This document shows, piece by piece, positions 36,127 to 44,620 of a DNA stretch of 64,000 nt; position 1 is the first letter of the stretch, and every line of letters begins with the position of its first letter. Below the pieces are notes generated by a model, which had not been told where the DNA came from, did not search any database, and worked only from the letters and a program-made list of their open reading frames with translations. A program made the position numbers and the translations under genes. The stretch is from Pseudomonas sp. B21_DOA (lineage in GTDB: Bacteria; Pseudomonadota; Gammaproteobacteria; Pseudomonadales; Pseudomonadaceae): the NCBI GenBank assembly GCA_030544685.1, contig CP086683.1, positions 3,286,001 through 3,350,000 on the forward strand, given 5' to 3'.

Positions 36127-37083
36127 TTACCGCCCAAACCGCTCCCGATAAACCGACGGCGGTACGCCCACCACGCTGCGAAACGCCACACGAAAACTTT
36201 CCACCGAACGATAGCCGCAGCGTTGGGCGATCTGCTCGGTGTGCTGGTGGGTGCTTTCCAGTAACTCCCGTGCTCGCGCCAGCCGTTCATGTTGCAGCCA
36301 CGCCTTGGGCGATTGCCCGCTGGCTTCGGTGAAGCGCCGCAAAAACGTGCGCTCGCTCATCGCCGCTTCACTGGCCAGATCGCGGACTTCCAGCGGTTCG
36401 TGCAGGCGTTCGCGGGCCCATTGCATGACGCGCGACAGGTCGTTGCGCGGCGTCGCGCTGACCGGGGTGGGAATGAATTGTGCCTGGCCGCCGGTGCGTT
36501 GTGGCGACATGACCAGGCGTCTCGCAACAGCGTTGGCGACCTGGGTTCCGAAGTCACGCGTCACGAGGTGCAGGCAGGCGTCGATGCCGGCTGCGCTGCC
36601 GGCGGAGGTGATCACCTGACCGGCGTCGACGTAGAGCACGTCCGGATCGACCTCGATCGCCGGGAAGCGTTGCGCCAGTTCACCGGTGTAGCGCCAGTGC
36701 GTGCTGGCGCGGCGGCCGTCGAGCAGGCCGCTGGCGGCGAGCACGAACACGCCCGAGCAGATCGACAGCAACCGCGCGCCACGCGCATGGGCCTGACGCA
36801 ACGCGTCGATCAGCGCAGGCGGTACCGGGGCGTTGCGGTCGCGCCAGCCCGGAATGACGATGGTCCGCGCTGCGGCGAGCAGTTCCAGGCCACCATCGGC
36901 CAGCACCTGAATCCCGCCCATAGCGCGCATCGGGCCTTTATCGACCGCGGCAATCGCATGTTCGTACCAAGGGAAGTCGAACTCTGGCCGCGCCAGGCCG
37001 AAGATCTCCACGGCGATGCCGAACTCAAACGTGCAGAGGCGATCGTAGGCGAGAATGGCAACCAGATTGGGCTGTGTGGGCAT
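36127..37083 (-). CDS. ftrA: GlxA-type transcriptional regulator FtrA
   Basis: A 318-residue protein: a DJ-1/PfpI-like domain (about 1-170; LLSICSGVFVLAASGLLDGRRASTHW) followed by a C-terminal AraC helix-turn-helix (SERTFLRRFTEASGQSPKAWLQHER, then GYRSVESFRVAFRSVVG). ATG 37083 gives MPTQPNLVAILAYD. It is divergent from a rhodanese gene, an arrangement seen with FtrA in other Pseudomonas, so it probably controls that gene. Confidence 0.85.
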   Translation of the reverse strand: MPTQPNLVAILAYDRLCTFEFGIAVEIFGLARPEFDFPWYEHAIAAVDKGPMRAMGGIQVLADGGLELLAAARTIVIPGWRDRNAPVPPALIDALRQAHARGARLLSICSGVFVLAASGLLDGRRASTHWRYTGELAQRFPAIEVDPDVLYVDAGQVITSAGSAAGIDACLHLVTRDFGTQVANAVARRLVMSPQRTGGQAQFIPTPVSATPRNDLSRVMQWARERLHEPLEVRDLASEAAMSERTFLRRFTEASGQSPKAWLQHERLARARELLESTHQHTEQIAQRCGYRSVESFRVAFRSVVGVPPSVYRERFGR

Positions 37084-37184
37084 TTGGCGGAAAACTCCCG
37101 GTCGGTGTCTTGCGCGCCACTGTAGCGGCAACCGCCGTCTCGATAAAGTTCGTTCATCCCCCACAGACAAAGGAGCAACACAGC

Positions 37185-37613
37185 ATGACCAGCCTGGTTC
37201 GCGAAATTCCCGCCGCGCCTTCGGCGGTTGCCCTGATGCATTTCAGCAATCGTCTGACCTTCGAAACCGATTGTTCCGACGTGTTCAGTAGCCACGAGGC
37301 CGGGGAGGTCGATTTTGTTCTGGTGGATGTGCGCGGCCCGTTGGCGTTCGACCGCGGCCATGTGCCCGGTGCGATCAATATCCCGACCCGCTTGCTCACG
37401 GCAGAGCGCTTGGCCGATTACTCGAAAAACACTTTGTTCGTGGTCTATTGCGCCGGGCCGCATTGCAACGGCGCGAACAAGGCTGCGGTGAAATTTGCCG
37501 CGTTGGGCTATCCAGTCAAAGAGATGATCGGCGGCGTCACCGGATGGCTGGATGAAGGTTTCAACCTCAACGCGGCGGCGGTCGCCAACACACCCATCGC
37601 CTGCGAATGCTGA
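37185..37613 (+). CDS. Rhodanese-domain sulfurtransferase
   Basis: A 142-residue single rhodanese domain: VDFVLVDVRGPLAFDRGHVPGAINIP and the active-site Cys in VVYCAGPHCNGANKA. It transfers sulfane sulfur or detoxifies cyanide. An AAAGGAG site precedes the ATG. Divergent from ftrA. Given that the strain carries hcnABC, a role in cyanide tolerance is possible but unproven. Confidence 0.85.
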   Translation: MTSLVREIPAAPSAVALMHFSNRLTFETDCSDVFSSHEAGEVDFVLVDVRGPLAFDRGHVPGAINIPTRLLTAERLADYSKNTLFVVYCAGPHCNGANKAAVKFAALGYPVKEMIGGVTGWLDEGFNLNAAAVANTPIACEC

Positions 37614-37889
37614 TCTCTCTGTACGCGCAGCCTTCGGCAGCGCCTGCAGGGAAACGACATTTTTTGCTCTGCAAACAGTCTTGTCCTACAGCCTTCGCAC
37701 CACCACGGCGCACGCGTTGATCCTCGTCAATGCGTGCGCCGATGTTCTGTAAGTATTTGTCGCTTAAAAACAATTGCCCCCGCGCGCGTCGCCATAGACT
37801 GCCGGCCACTTCGGTTTTTGCCGTTAGAACGCCATGACCGAATGCTGAATCGAAAGCTGCCAATAAAAGCCTCCGCACGGGAGTAATAA

Positions 37890-38669
37890 ATGAAAAAGCT
37901 AGTGATGTTCGGTGCCCTGGCACTGTCGATGTTGTCCCTGACCGCTGTGGCGGAAGACGCCAAGCCGATCCGCATCGGTATCGAAGCCGGTTACCCGCCA
38001 TTCTCGATGAAAACCCCTGACGGCAAACTCACTGGTTTTGACGTGGACATCGGCGATGCGCTGTGCGCGCAGATGAAGGTCAAATGCACGTGGGTCGAGC
38101 AAGAGTTCGATGGCCTGATCCCGGCACTGAAAGTGAAGAAAATCGACGCGATCCTGTCGTCGATGACCATCACTGACGATCGCAAGAAAAACGTCGATTT
38201 CACCATCAAGTACTACCACACCCCGGCGCGCTTCGTGATGAAGGAAGGCTCGGGCGTGAAAGACCCGCTGACCGAACTCAAAGGCAAGAAAGTCGGTGTG
38301 CTGCGCGCCAGTACTCACGACCGTTACGCGACCGAAGTGCTGGTTCCGGCCGGGATCGAACTGGTGCGCTACGGCTCGCAGCAGGAAGCCAACCTCGACA
38401 TGGTGTCCGGGCGTATCGACGCGATGCTGGCTGACTCGGTCAACCTCAGCGACGGTTTCCTGAAAACCGATGCCGGCAAAGGCTTCGAATTCGTCGGCCC
38501 GACCTACGAAGACGCCAAATACTTCGGCGGCGGCGCTGGCATTGCCGTGCGCAAGGGCGATACCGCACTGGCTGAGCAATTCAACAAAGCCATCACCGAA
38601 ATCCGCGCCAATGGCGAGTACAAGAAAGTCCAGGACAAGTACTTCGACTTTGACGTGTACGGCCATTAA
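37890..38669 (+). CDS. Periplasmic basic amino-acid binding protein of an ABC transporter
   Basis: A 259-residue protein with a signal peptide ([21 protein letters not shown]) and the polar amino-acid SBP_bac_3 fold ([53 protein letters not shown]). It looks like AotJ/HisJ, the arginine/ornithine or lysine/histidine carrier. The permease and ATPase genes are not adjacent here; an M14 deacylase gene follows, which in P. aeruginosa lies inside the aot operon. A rho-independent terminator follows. Confidence 0.85.
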   Translation: MKKLVMFGALALSMLSLTAVAEDAKPIRIGIEAGYPPFSMKTPDGKLTGFDVDIGDALCAQMKVKCTWVEQEFDGLIPALKVKKIDAILSSMTITDDRKKNVDFTIKYYHTPARFVMKEGSGVKDPLTELKGKKVGVLRASTHDRYATEVLVPAGIELVRYGSQQEANLDMVSGRIDAMLADSVNLSDGFLKTDAGKGFEFVGPTYEDAKYFGGGAGIAVRKGDTALAEQFNKAITEIRANGEYKKVQDKYFDFDVYGH

Positions 38670-38678
38670 TACGCCGTG

Positions 38679-38715
38679 AAAAAAGTGGCCCCGTTTGCGC
38701 GGTGGCCATTTTTTT
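38679..38715 (+). terminator. Rho-independent terminator after the binding protein
   Basis: AAAAAGTGGCC...GGTGGCCATTTTTTT: stem of GGCC-type pairs framed by A and T runs. Confidence 0.75.
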
Positions 38716-38744
38716 ATGTTTTCGTTGTACTGATAGAGATCCAT

Positions 38745-38833
38745 AGTGGGAGCGAGCTTGCTCGCGAATGCGGTTTAACATTCAGCATCTATGGTGGCTG
38801 ACACATCGCATTCGCGAGCAAGCTCGCTCCCAC
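38745..38833. repeat. REPIN
   Basis: agtgggagcgagcttgctcg and its complement in inverted orientation separate the binding-protein gene from the M14 gene. Confidence 0.85.
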
Positions 38834-38877
38834 AAGGATCTTAGTGATCCGGATTTGCCAGATTTCAGGAGTTTTCC

Positions 38878-39990
38878 ATGCAACGCATCGACCACGTTCT
38901 GCCCTGGAGCCATTTGGGCAGTGAGCGCTCGCTCAGCGTGTTCCGTTACGGCGCTGGCAGCCGGAAAGTCTATATCCAGGCCAGCCTGCACGCCGATGAA
39001 CTGCCGGGCATGCGCACCGCATGGGAACTCAAGCTGCGTTTGAACGAACTGGAGCAGCAGGGTCGTTTGCAGGGCGTTATCGAACTGGTGCCGGTGGCCA
39101 ATCCGATTGGTCTGGATCAGCATCTGCAAGGCAATCACATGGGCCGCTTCGAACTCGGCAGCGGAAAGAATTTCAACCGCGCATTCGTCGAACTCAGCGC
39201 CCCGGTCGCGGCGCTGGTTGGCGAGCGTCTGGGCGCGGATGCCGAGGCCAACGTCGCGCTGATTCGCCAGGCCATGGCTCAGGTCTTCGAGGGACTCCCG
39301 GCTCCGGCCTCGCAACTGGAAGCCTTGCATCGCCTGTTGCTGCGCCACGCCTGCGACGCCGACATCACCCTCGATCTGCATTGCGATTTCGACGCTGCGA
39401 TTCACCTCTACGCGCTGCCGCAACACTGGCCGCAGTGGCAGTCTCTTGCGGCGCGACTAAAGGCCGGCGTAGCTTTGCTCTGCGAGGATTCCGGCGGCAG
39501 CTCGTTCGATGAATCGTGCTCTACACCGTGGTTGCGTCTGGCCAAAGCATTTCCTCACGCGGCGATTCCGCCGGCGAACCTGGCGACGACGCTTGAGCTG
39601 GGCAGCATGGGCGACACTCGTGTCGATCAGGCGCAGGCCAACTGTGAGGCGATTCTGGGCTTTCTCGCCGAGCAGGGCTTCATCAGCGGCGACTGGCCGG
39701 CGGCGCCGAGCGAATGTTGTGAAGGTCTGCCGTTTGAAGGCACCGAATACCTGTTCGCCCCGCACCACGGCGTGGTCAGTTACTTGCGCAATGCTGGCGA
39801 GTGGGTCGAGCAGGGCGACGCGCTGTTCGAGGTTGTTGACCCGTTGCAGGATCGCGTGACCACCGTGCGCGCCGGCACCAGCGGGGTGCTGTTTGCGATT
39901 GATCGCGGGCGTTATACCGAGCCGGGGATCTGGCAGGCGAAAGTGGCGGGGCGGGTGCCTTTTAGAACCGGGAAGCTGACCAACGACTGA
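38878..39990 (+). CDS. M14-family succinylglutamate desuccinylase/aspartoacylase-like enzyme
   Basis: A 370-residue zinc enzyme: zinc motif SLHADELPGMRTAWEL (HxxE), third ligand in LDLHCDF, and the final beta-barrel domain (GVVSYLRNAGEWVEQGDALFEVVDP). It resembles the conserved deacylase gene embedded in the arginine/ornithine transport operon of P. aeruginosa, and here also follows a basic amino-acid binding protein. Its substrate is unknown, an acylated amino acid is likely. Confidence 0.8.
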   Translation: MQRIDHVLPWSHLGSERSLSVFRYGAGSRKVYIQASLHADELPGMRTAWELKLRLNELEQQGRLQGVIELVPVANPIGLDQHLQGNHMGRFELGSGKNFNRAFVELSAPVAALVGERLGADAEANVALIRQAMAQVFEGLPAPASQLEALHRLLLRHACDADITLDLHCDFDAAIHLYALPQHWPQWQSLAARLKAGVALLCEDSGGSSFDESCSTPWLRLAKAFPHAAIPPANLATTLELGSMGDTRVDQAQANCEAILGFLAEQGFISGDWPAAPSECCEGLPFEGTEYLFAPHHGVVSYLRNAGEWVEQGDALFEVVDPLQDRVTTVRAGTSGVLFAIDRGRYTEPGIWQAKVAGRVPFRTGKLTND

Positions 39991-40018
39991 TGGCTCTTCG
40001 CTGAATTTGCTGACCCCA

Positions 40019-40110
40019 TCGCTGGCAAGCCAGCTCCCACAGGGTTGCGGTTGATCTCAAATTTTGGAGACGCCGCAATTCTTGTGGGAGCTGGCTTGCC
40101 AGCGATAGCG
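40019..40110. repeat. REP pair of the gctggcaagccagc type
   Basis: Inverted tcgctggcaagccagctccc and gggagctggcttgccagcga, about 50 bp apart. Confidence 0.8.
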
Positions 40111-40196
40111 GCATTAGCCACAGCACAAAATTTGGATCCTCAGCCGGAGGATTGTTAGGCTCCCCGCGAACCCGACACTCTGTGAAGGAAGGCTTT

Positions 40197-40913
40197 ATGT
40201 TGAAACTATTCGCCCTGCTGACCCTGCTCGCATCCACCGCCGTCCACGCGCAAACCACCCTGCAATCCGATCTGCCACTCAAGTACCTCGAACTGGTCCA
40301 CGCCGACGCCGAACCACGTCCGCTGGTGATTTTCCTGCACGGCTACGGCAGTAACGAAGCCGATCTGATCGGCATGAAATTTCAGCTGCCGGCGCAGTAC
40401 AACTACCTTTCCGTGCGCGCGCCGATGACGTTGGGCGAAGGACGTTACCAGTGGTTTCGCAAGAAGGGCGAAGGTGCCTACAACGGCGAGACCGATGATC
40501 TGAAGGTCAGCGGTCAGAAACTGCGCGACTTTATCGCCCAGGCGGCGAGGAAATATCACGCCGCGCCGGACAAGGTTTACCTGATCGGCTTCAGCCAGGG
40601 CGCGATGATGAGCTACGAAGTCGGCCTGCGCGCCCCGGCGGCCGTGGGCGGCTTTGCCGCGTTGAGCGGGCGCTTGTTGCCGGTGCTCAAAGCCGAACTC
40701 AAGCCTGGCCAACCGCCGCTGCCGCTGAGCATCTTTATCGGCCACGGCACTGCCGATGACCCGGTGCCTTACCGTCACGGCACCGAGGCCAATGCGCTAT
40801 TGCAGAAACTCGATTACAAGCCCGAGTTTCACGCGTATCCGGGCGTCGGCCACAGCATCAGTTCGGCCGAATTGCGCGATCTGAATGGCTGGTTGCAGCG
40901 GCTCAATCCTTGA
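40197..40913 (+). CDS. Exported phospholipase/carboxylesterase-type hydrolase
   Basis: A 238-residue alpha/beta-hydrolase with a signal peptide (MLKLFALLTLLASTAVHA). Oxyanion region VIFLHGYGSNEADL, nucleophile Ser in LIGFSQGAMMS, acid Asp in GTADDPVPY and His in GVGHSISS. Its last 11 bp overlap the converging gene ending at 40903. Probable cleavage of short acyl esters in the periplasm. Confidence 0.85.
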   Translation: MLKLFALLTLLASTAVHAQTTLQSDLPLKYLELVHADAEPRPLVIFLHGYGSNEADLIGMKFQLPAQYNYLSVRAPMTLGEGRYQWFRKKGEGAYNGETDDLKVSGQKLRDFIAQAARKYHAAPDKVYLIGFSQGAMMSYEVGLRAPAAVGGFAALSGRLLPVLKAELKPGQPPLPLSIFIGHGTADDPVPYRHGTEANALLQKLDYKPEFHAYPGVGHSISSAELRDLNGWLQRLNP

Positions 40914-41459
40914 CGATGGCTTTGACCAGGGCATCGTGACCTTTTTGTCGCTGGCGCGGGAAATCACCTGCACCAGCGCCATCTTCGTCCCCGAGCCGGC
41001 CAGCAGCGTGGTGTTCAGCGTCTGGCCACCACCCTGGGTGGCGGTGCTGTCAACCTGACGCAGACCCAGGCCGGTACCTTTCTGGGTCAGGCTTTTCTCG
41101 CTGAGTTTGTTGAAGTCCGGCAGGGCCTTGCGCTGATCGTCGATGAAACTCGACACGCTGCCGTCAAGAAACTCACCGTCGTTGTCCTTGACGTTCTGCC
41201 CAGCCGGGATCTGGTTTTCGGCGGCGATGACCACGGTCTTGGTGGTCTGGTTGGTGTACATCGTGCCCTTGGCCCCGCTCGGGCTGGCGGGCAGCGGGTC
41301 AGCGACAAAGCCTTTGGGCAGGACGAAGGCGAATTTGCCGTCGAGCAGCGTAACCTTCTCGGTTTTGACCTTTTCCTTGGCGGCGTGTGCGTTGATCGCG
41401 GCGAAACCAGCGATGGCCGCCAGCATCAGGACGACGGCTTTTTTGCTCAACAATGACAT
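40903..41459 (-). CDS. Periplasmic protein of unknown function (frame broken by one missing base)
   Basis: ATG 41459 begins MSLLSKKAVVLMLAAIAGFA, a signal peptide to about residue 26. The body (VTLLDGKFAFVLPKGFVADPLPASPSGAKGTMYTN) resembles the DUF1795/PsbP-like fold. At the T run 40940-40944 one extra base changes the end to KKGHDALVKAIVKD with a stop at 40903; total 185 residues. Function unknown. Confidence 0.7.
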
Positions 41460-41543
41460 GTGAATCTCCGGTGAATGGTCGCGCGAGGCGGGCGATCATC
41501 CCACGGAGCGTGCCGGGCGTTCCAGCGCGATTCGTCCGGGCGG

Positions 41544-42317
41544 TTATTGCGCTTGCGCCTTGGCCACTGGCCGCGCCAGCAGACGCCGGGTCACCCCGAG
41601 CATCGCCACCGACACTGCCACGCCTACGACAAAACCGCTGAGGCCCATGCTCGGCAGCGTCAGGGCCGACACCAGGCAGAACGCCGAGAACGAATACATG
41701 CCGGTCGCCGTTGCGCGCAATAACGCAGCGGTAAACGCCGGGCCGCGAGTTTGTTGCGAGAACACTGCCATGACGCTGCCGAGCACCGGGAACACCGCGA
41801 GCAGGCCGCTCCAGCGTTCGCCGACGGTGCTGGCGAGCATCGTCACCACCAGCGTCAGCGCCGCACCGGCGATCATCCGCCAGATCAGTTTGTCCGACTT
41901 CGGTGCTGGCCCGTTCAATATTGGATGCACCTCAGGGAACAGATAAGGCGAAGCGAGCAGTGCCACCGCTGCCGCAATCACCGAGAACGGCAAGGACGCC
42001 GGAATCACCGACAACACCGTCGCCAGCGCGGCCCACACCGCCAGTGAAATGGTCAACGCCCACGGCCAGTTCGCCCGCTGCGCCACCTGCGCATAAGTGA
42101 TGCAGAAAGCGATCATCGCGAACATTGCCGACAGCGCGGCGACCGCCGATTGCGCGGCAAACTGCGGCCCTTGTTCAATCGCCAGAAAGAACAGAATCGG
42201 CCCGACCACCACTGGCAATCCTGACAGCCACCCGGCCACGCTCGGCCCCCAACGTTTGCCCGCCAGGGAAATCAGCAGGAGAAAACCGGGAATCAGCAGC
42301 AGTTTGAGGATCAGCAC
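41544..42317 (-). CDS. Eight-helix inner-membrane protein of unknown function
   Basis: A 257-residue protein with about eight hydrophobic helices in evenly spaced pairs, from GTG 42317 (preceded by GGAG on the coding strand). Typical segments: LSGLPVVVGPILFFLAIEQG, LSVIPASLPFSVIAAAVALLA and GLSGFVVGVAVSVAMLGV. No motif recognised. It is divergent from the chalcone isomerase-like gene with a perfect palindrome between them. Confidence 0.72.
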   Translation of the reverse strand: MLILKLLLIPGFLLLISLAGKRWGPSVAGWLSGLPVVVGPILFFLAIEQGPQFAAQSAVAALSAMFAMIAFCITYAQVAQRANWPWALTISLAVWAALATVLSVIPASLPFSVIAAAVALLASPYLFPEVHPILNGPAPKSDKLIWRMIAGAALTLVVTMLASTVGERWSGLLAVFPVLGSVMAVFSQQTRGPAFTAALLRATATGMYSFSAFCLVSALTLPSMGLSGFVVGVAVSVAMLGVTRRLLARPVAKAQAQ

Positions 42318-42387
42318 GCGGGTGTCTCCGTCGGGTCAGGATGAGCCACGTTAGCACTGCCGATTAAAGATTGCTGCCTATGTTCGC

Positions 42388-42407
42388 AATTTTTGTATAC
42401 AAAAATT
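42388..42407. promoter_or_regulatory. Perfect 20-bp palindrome, GntR-type operator
   Basis: AATTTTTGTATACAAAAATT, symmetric at every position. It matches the TTGTATACAA-type core recognised by FadR/VanR-type GntR proteins. It lies between the divergent membrane-protein gene (start 42317) and the chalcone isomerase-like gene (start 42464). No gntR gene is nearby. Confidence 0.6.
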
Positions 42408-42463
42408 CAGGCGCGAATCCGGCTATGCTTTGATCATCAGAATGCAGCGGAGACGATACGGCG

Positions 42464-43000
42464 ATGAACAGAACACCGAAGCTCGTACGTGGCTGTTGTG
42501 GCATCGGCTTGTGGGCACTGTTGCTGACGCCGACGTGGGCCAATTGGCAGGACGCAGTGCCGGGGGCGCAAATCATCGGCAGCGGCGATTTCAGCGTGTT
42601 CGGCTTCGATGTTTACAGCGCGCGGTTGTGGAGTGCCGCGCGGCCTCTGGCGGACGGCCAGCCGTTTGCCCTGGAGCTGATCTACCGGCGCAAAATCTCG
42701 CGAGACGATCTGGTCAGCACCAGCGTCGAAGAAATCAAACGCCTTGCCGGTCCCCGGGTCACTTCTGCGCAATTGGCTGGCTGGCAGACGCAAATGCAGC
42801 AATCGTTTGTCGACGTGCAGGCCGGCACGCGGATTACCGGTGTGTATCTGCCGGGGCAGGGCGCGCGGTTTTTTGTCGGCCAGAAGCTTCAGCATGAGAT
42901 CGAGGATCCGCAGTTTGCCAAGGCGTTTTTTGATATCTGGCTGGACCCGCGTACGCGCAGTCCCGAGTTGCGCGAGCAGTTGCTGGGGGTGAAACGATGA
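42464..43000 (+). CDS. Chalcone isomerase-fold periplasmic protein
   Basis: A 178-residue exported protein (signal peptide to about residue 27) with the Chalcone_3 pattern: ARLWSAARPLADGQPFALELIYRRKISRDDLVSTSVEEIKRL and LPGQGARFFVGQKLQHEIEDPQFAKAFFDIWLDP. Bacterial members are not true chalcone isomerases; they probably bind fatty acids. ATG 42464. Confidence 0.82.
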   Translation: MNRTPKLVRGCCGIGLWALLLTPTWANWQDAVPGAQIIGSGDFSVFGFDVYSARLWSAARPLADGQPFALELIYRRKISRDDLVSTSVEEIKRLAGPRVTSAQLAGWQTQMQQSFVDVQAGTRITGVYLPGQGARFFVGQKLQHEIEDPQFAKAFFDIWLDPRTRSPELREQLLGVKR

Positions 43001-43007
43001 GATCAGA

Positions 43008-43078
43008 AGATCGCAACCTTCGGCAGCTCCTGCAGGACATCGCATTACCCATGTACGAGCTGCCGAAGGCTGCGATCT
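43008..43078. repeat. Inverted repeat of the gatcgcagccttcggcagctcc type
   Basis: agatcgcaaccttcggcagctcc and gagctgccgaaggctgcgatct flank about 27 bp; the same unit recurs at 46669-46730, 5500-5525 and in a diverged form at 37620-37660. Confidence 0.8.
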
Positions 43079-43146
43079 TTGCTCTTCAAGGCTGTGGGCG
43101 AAACGACTAAGCTGCCGGGCTCCCGTGTTTGTTTCTGGATGTGTGC

Positions 43147-44466
43147 GTGAAATTCAGTTTGCCCAAAATCGCCACCGCGCCGTTTTGCCCGCCGGAAGTC
43201 GCCGGTAGCGTCGCGGTCGATCCGACTGCTTCCTTCTTCAAACGTGTGCTGCGTTTTGCCGGCCCCGGTCTGCTGGTGTCGATCGGCTACATGGACCCGG
43301 GCAACTGGGCCACCGCGATTGAGGCCGGTTCGCGTTTTGGCTACAGTCTTTTATTCGTCGTGTTGCTGGCGAGTCTGGCCGGCATGGTCGTGCAGTGCCT
43401 GTGTTCGCGGCTGGGCATCGCCACTGGTCGCGATCTGGCGCAGTTGTCCCGCGAGCGCTACAGCACGCCGACCGCGCGCCTGCAGTGGCTGCTGGCGGAA
43501 ATCTCAATCATCGCCACCGACCTCGCCGAAGTGCTCGGCTGCGCTCTCGCGTTTCACTTGCTGCTCGGTTGCTCGCTGACCTTCGGTATCGCTCTGACGG
43601 CGTTCGACACGCTGCTGGTGCTGGCCCTGCAGAACCGGGGCTTCCGCCGTCTCGAAGCGATCATGCTGGTGCTGGTCGCGACCATCGGTGTGTGTTTCTT
43701 CGTCGAATTGTTGTTGATCAAACCGTACTGGCCAGACGTCGCACTGGGCTTCAAACCTTCGCTGGCGGCCATCGGCGATGCGGCGCCGCTGTATCTGGCC
43801 ATCGGCATCCTCGGCGCCACAGTGATGCCGCATAACCTGTATCTGCACACCTCGATCGTGCAAACGCGGATGATCGGCAAGGACCTGGCGAGCAAACAGG
43901 ACGCGGTGAAACTGGCACGCATCGACACCATCGGTTCCCTGGCCCTGGCGCTGCTGGTCAACGCGGCGATCCTGATTCTCGCCGCGGCGGCCTTTCACCA
44001 GTCCGGGCACACCGATGTGGTCGACATTCAGGACGCTTATCATCTGCTCGATCCGCTGGTGGGCGGTGCGCTGGCCAGTGTGTTGTTCGGCGTGGCGCTG
44101 CTCGCGTCGGGGCAAAGTTCGACCTTCACCGGGACCATCGCCGGGCAGGTCATCATGGAAGGCTATCTGAACCTGCGCATCCCGTGCTGGCAGCGGCGTT
44201 TGATCACCCGCGGGCTGGCGCTGATTCCGGCGTTCATCGGCGTATGGCTGCTCGGCGATGGCGCTATCGGCAAGCTGCTGGTGTTGAGCCAGGTAGTGCT
44301 CAGCCTGCAACTGCCGTTTGCTTTGTACCCGCTGATTCGCATGACAAACGACCGGCAGTTGATGGGGCCGTTCGTCAATCGCTGGCCCACGCGGGTGCTG
44401 GCCTGGGGGCTGTTTGTGTTGATCAGCGGGGCGAACAGTTGGTTGATATTGCAGTGGGCGGTTTGA
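43147..44466 (+). CDS. mntH: Nramp-family divalent metal (Mn2+) transporter
   Basis: A 439-residue protein with eleven hydrophobic helices, family motifs MDPGNWAT (DPGN in helix 1) and ATVMPHNLYLHT (MPH in helix 6). It imports Mn2+ or Fe2+ with protons. I chose GTG 43147 with GGAT just upstream; GTG 43141 adds two residues. No Fur or MntR box stood out upstream. Confidence 0.85.
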   Translation: MKFSLPKIATAPFCPPEVAGSVAVDPTASFFKRVLRFAGPGLLVSIGYMDPGNWATAIEAGSRFGYSLLFVVLLASLAGMVVQCLCSRLGIATGRDLAQLSRERYSTPTARLQWLLAEISIIATDLAEVLGCALAFHLLLGCSLTFGIALTAFDTLLVLALQNRGFRRLEAIMLVLVATIGVCFFVELLLIKPYWPDVALGFKPSLAAIGDAAPLYLAIGILGATVMPHNLYLHTSIVQTRMIGKDLASKQDAVKLARIDTIGSLALALLVNAAILILAAAAFHQSGHTDVVDIQDAYHLLDPLVGGALASVLFGVALLASGQSSTFTGTIAGQVIMEGYLNLRIPCWQRRLITRGLALIPAFIGVWLLGDGAIGKLLVLSQVVLSLQLPFALYPLIRMTNDRQLMGPFVNRWPTRVLAWGLFVLISGANSWLILQWAV

Positions 44467-44493
44467 TCACTGAGTTGCGGTGACTGGCAGGGC

Positions 44494-44521
44494 CTATTCG
44501 CGAGCCGGCTCGCTCCCACAA
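44494..44521. repeat. Single REP unit
   Basis: ttcgcgagccggctcgctcc, unpaired, after mntH. Confidence 0.7.
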
Positions 44522-44589
44522 GCCGCAATTCAGATGGCCAGCCGACGAGGGGTCATCCGTCAACTTGTTTCGCGGCGGTCGAGCCTATA

Positions 44590-44605
44590 CTGTATATGCA
44601 CACAG
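44590..44605 (+). promoter_or_regulatory. LexA box
   Basis: CTGTATATGCACACAG fits CTG-N10-CAG exactly and matches the SOS consensus in CTGTATAT and CAG. It lies 16 bp before the start of the radical SAM gene. Confidence 0.8.
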
Positions 44606-44620
44606 TAAAGAGCCCGTGCC

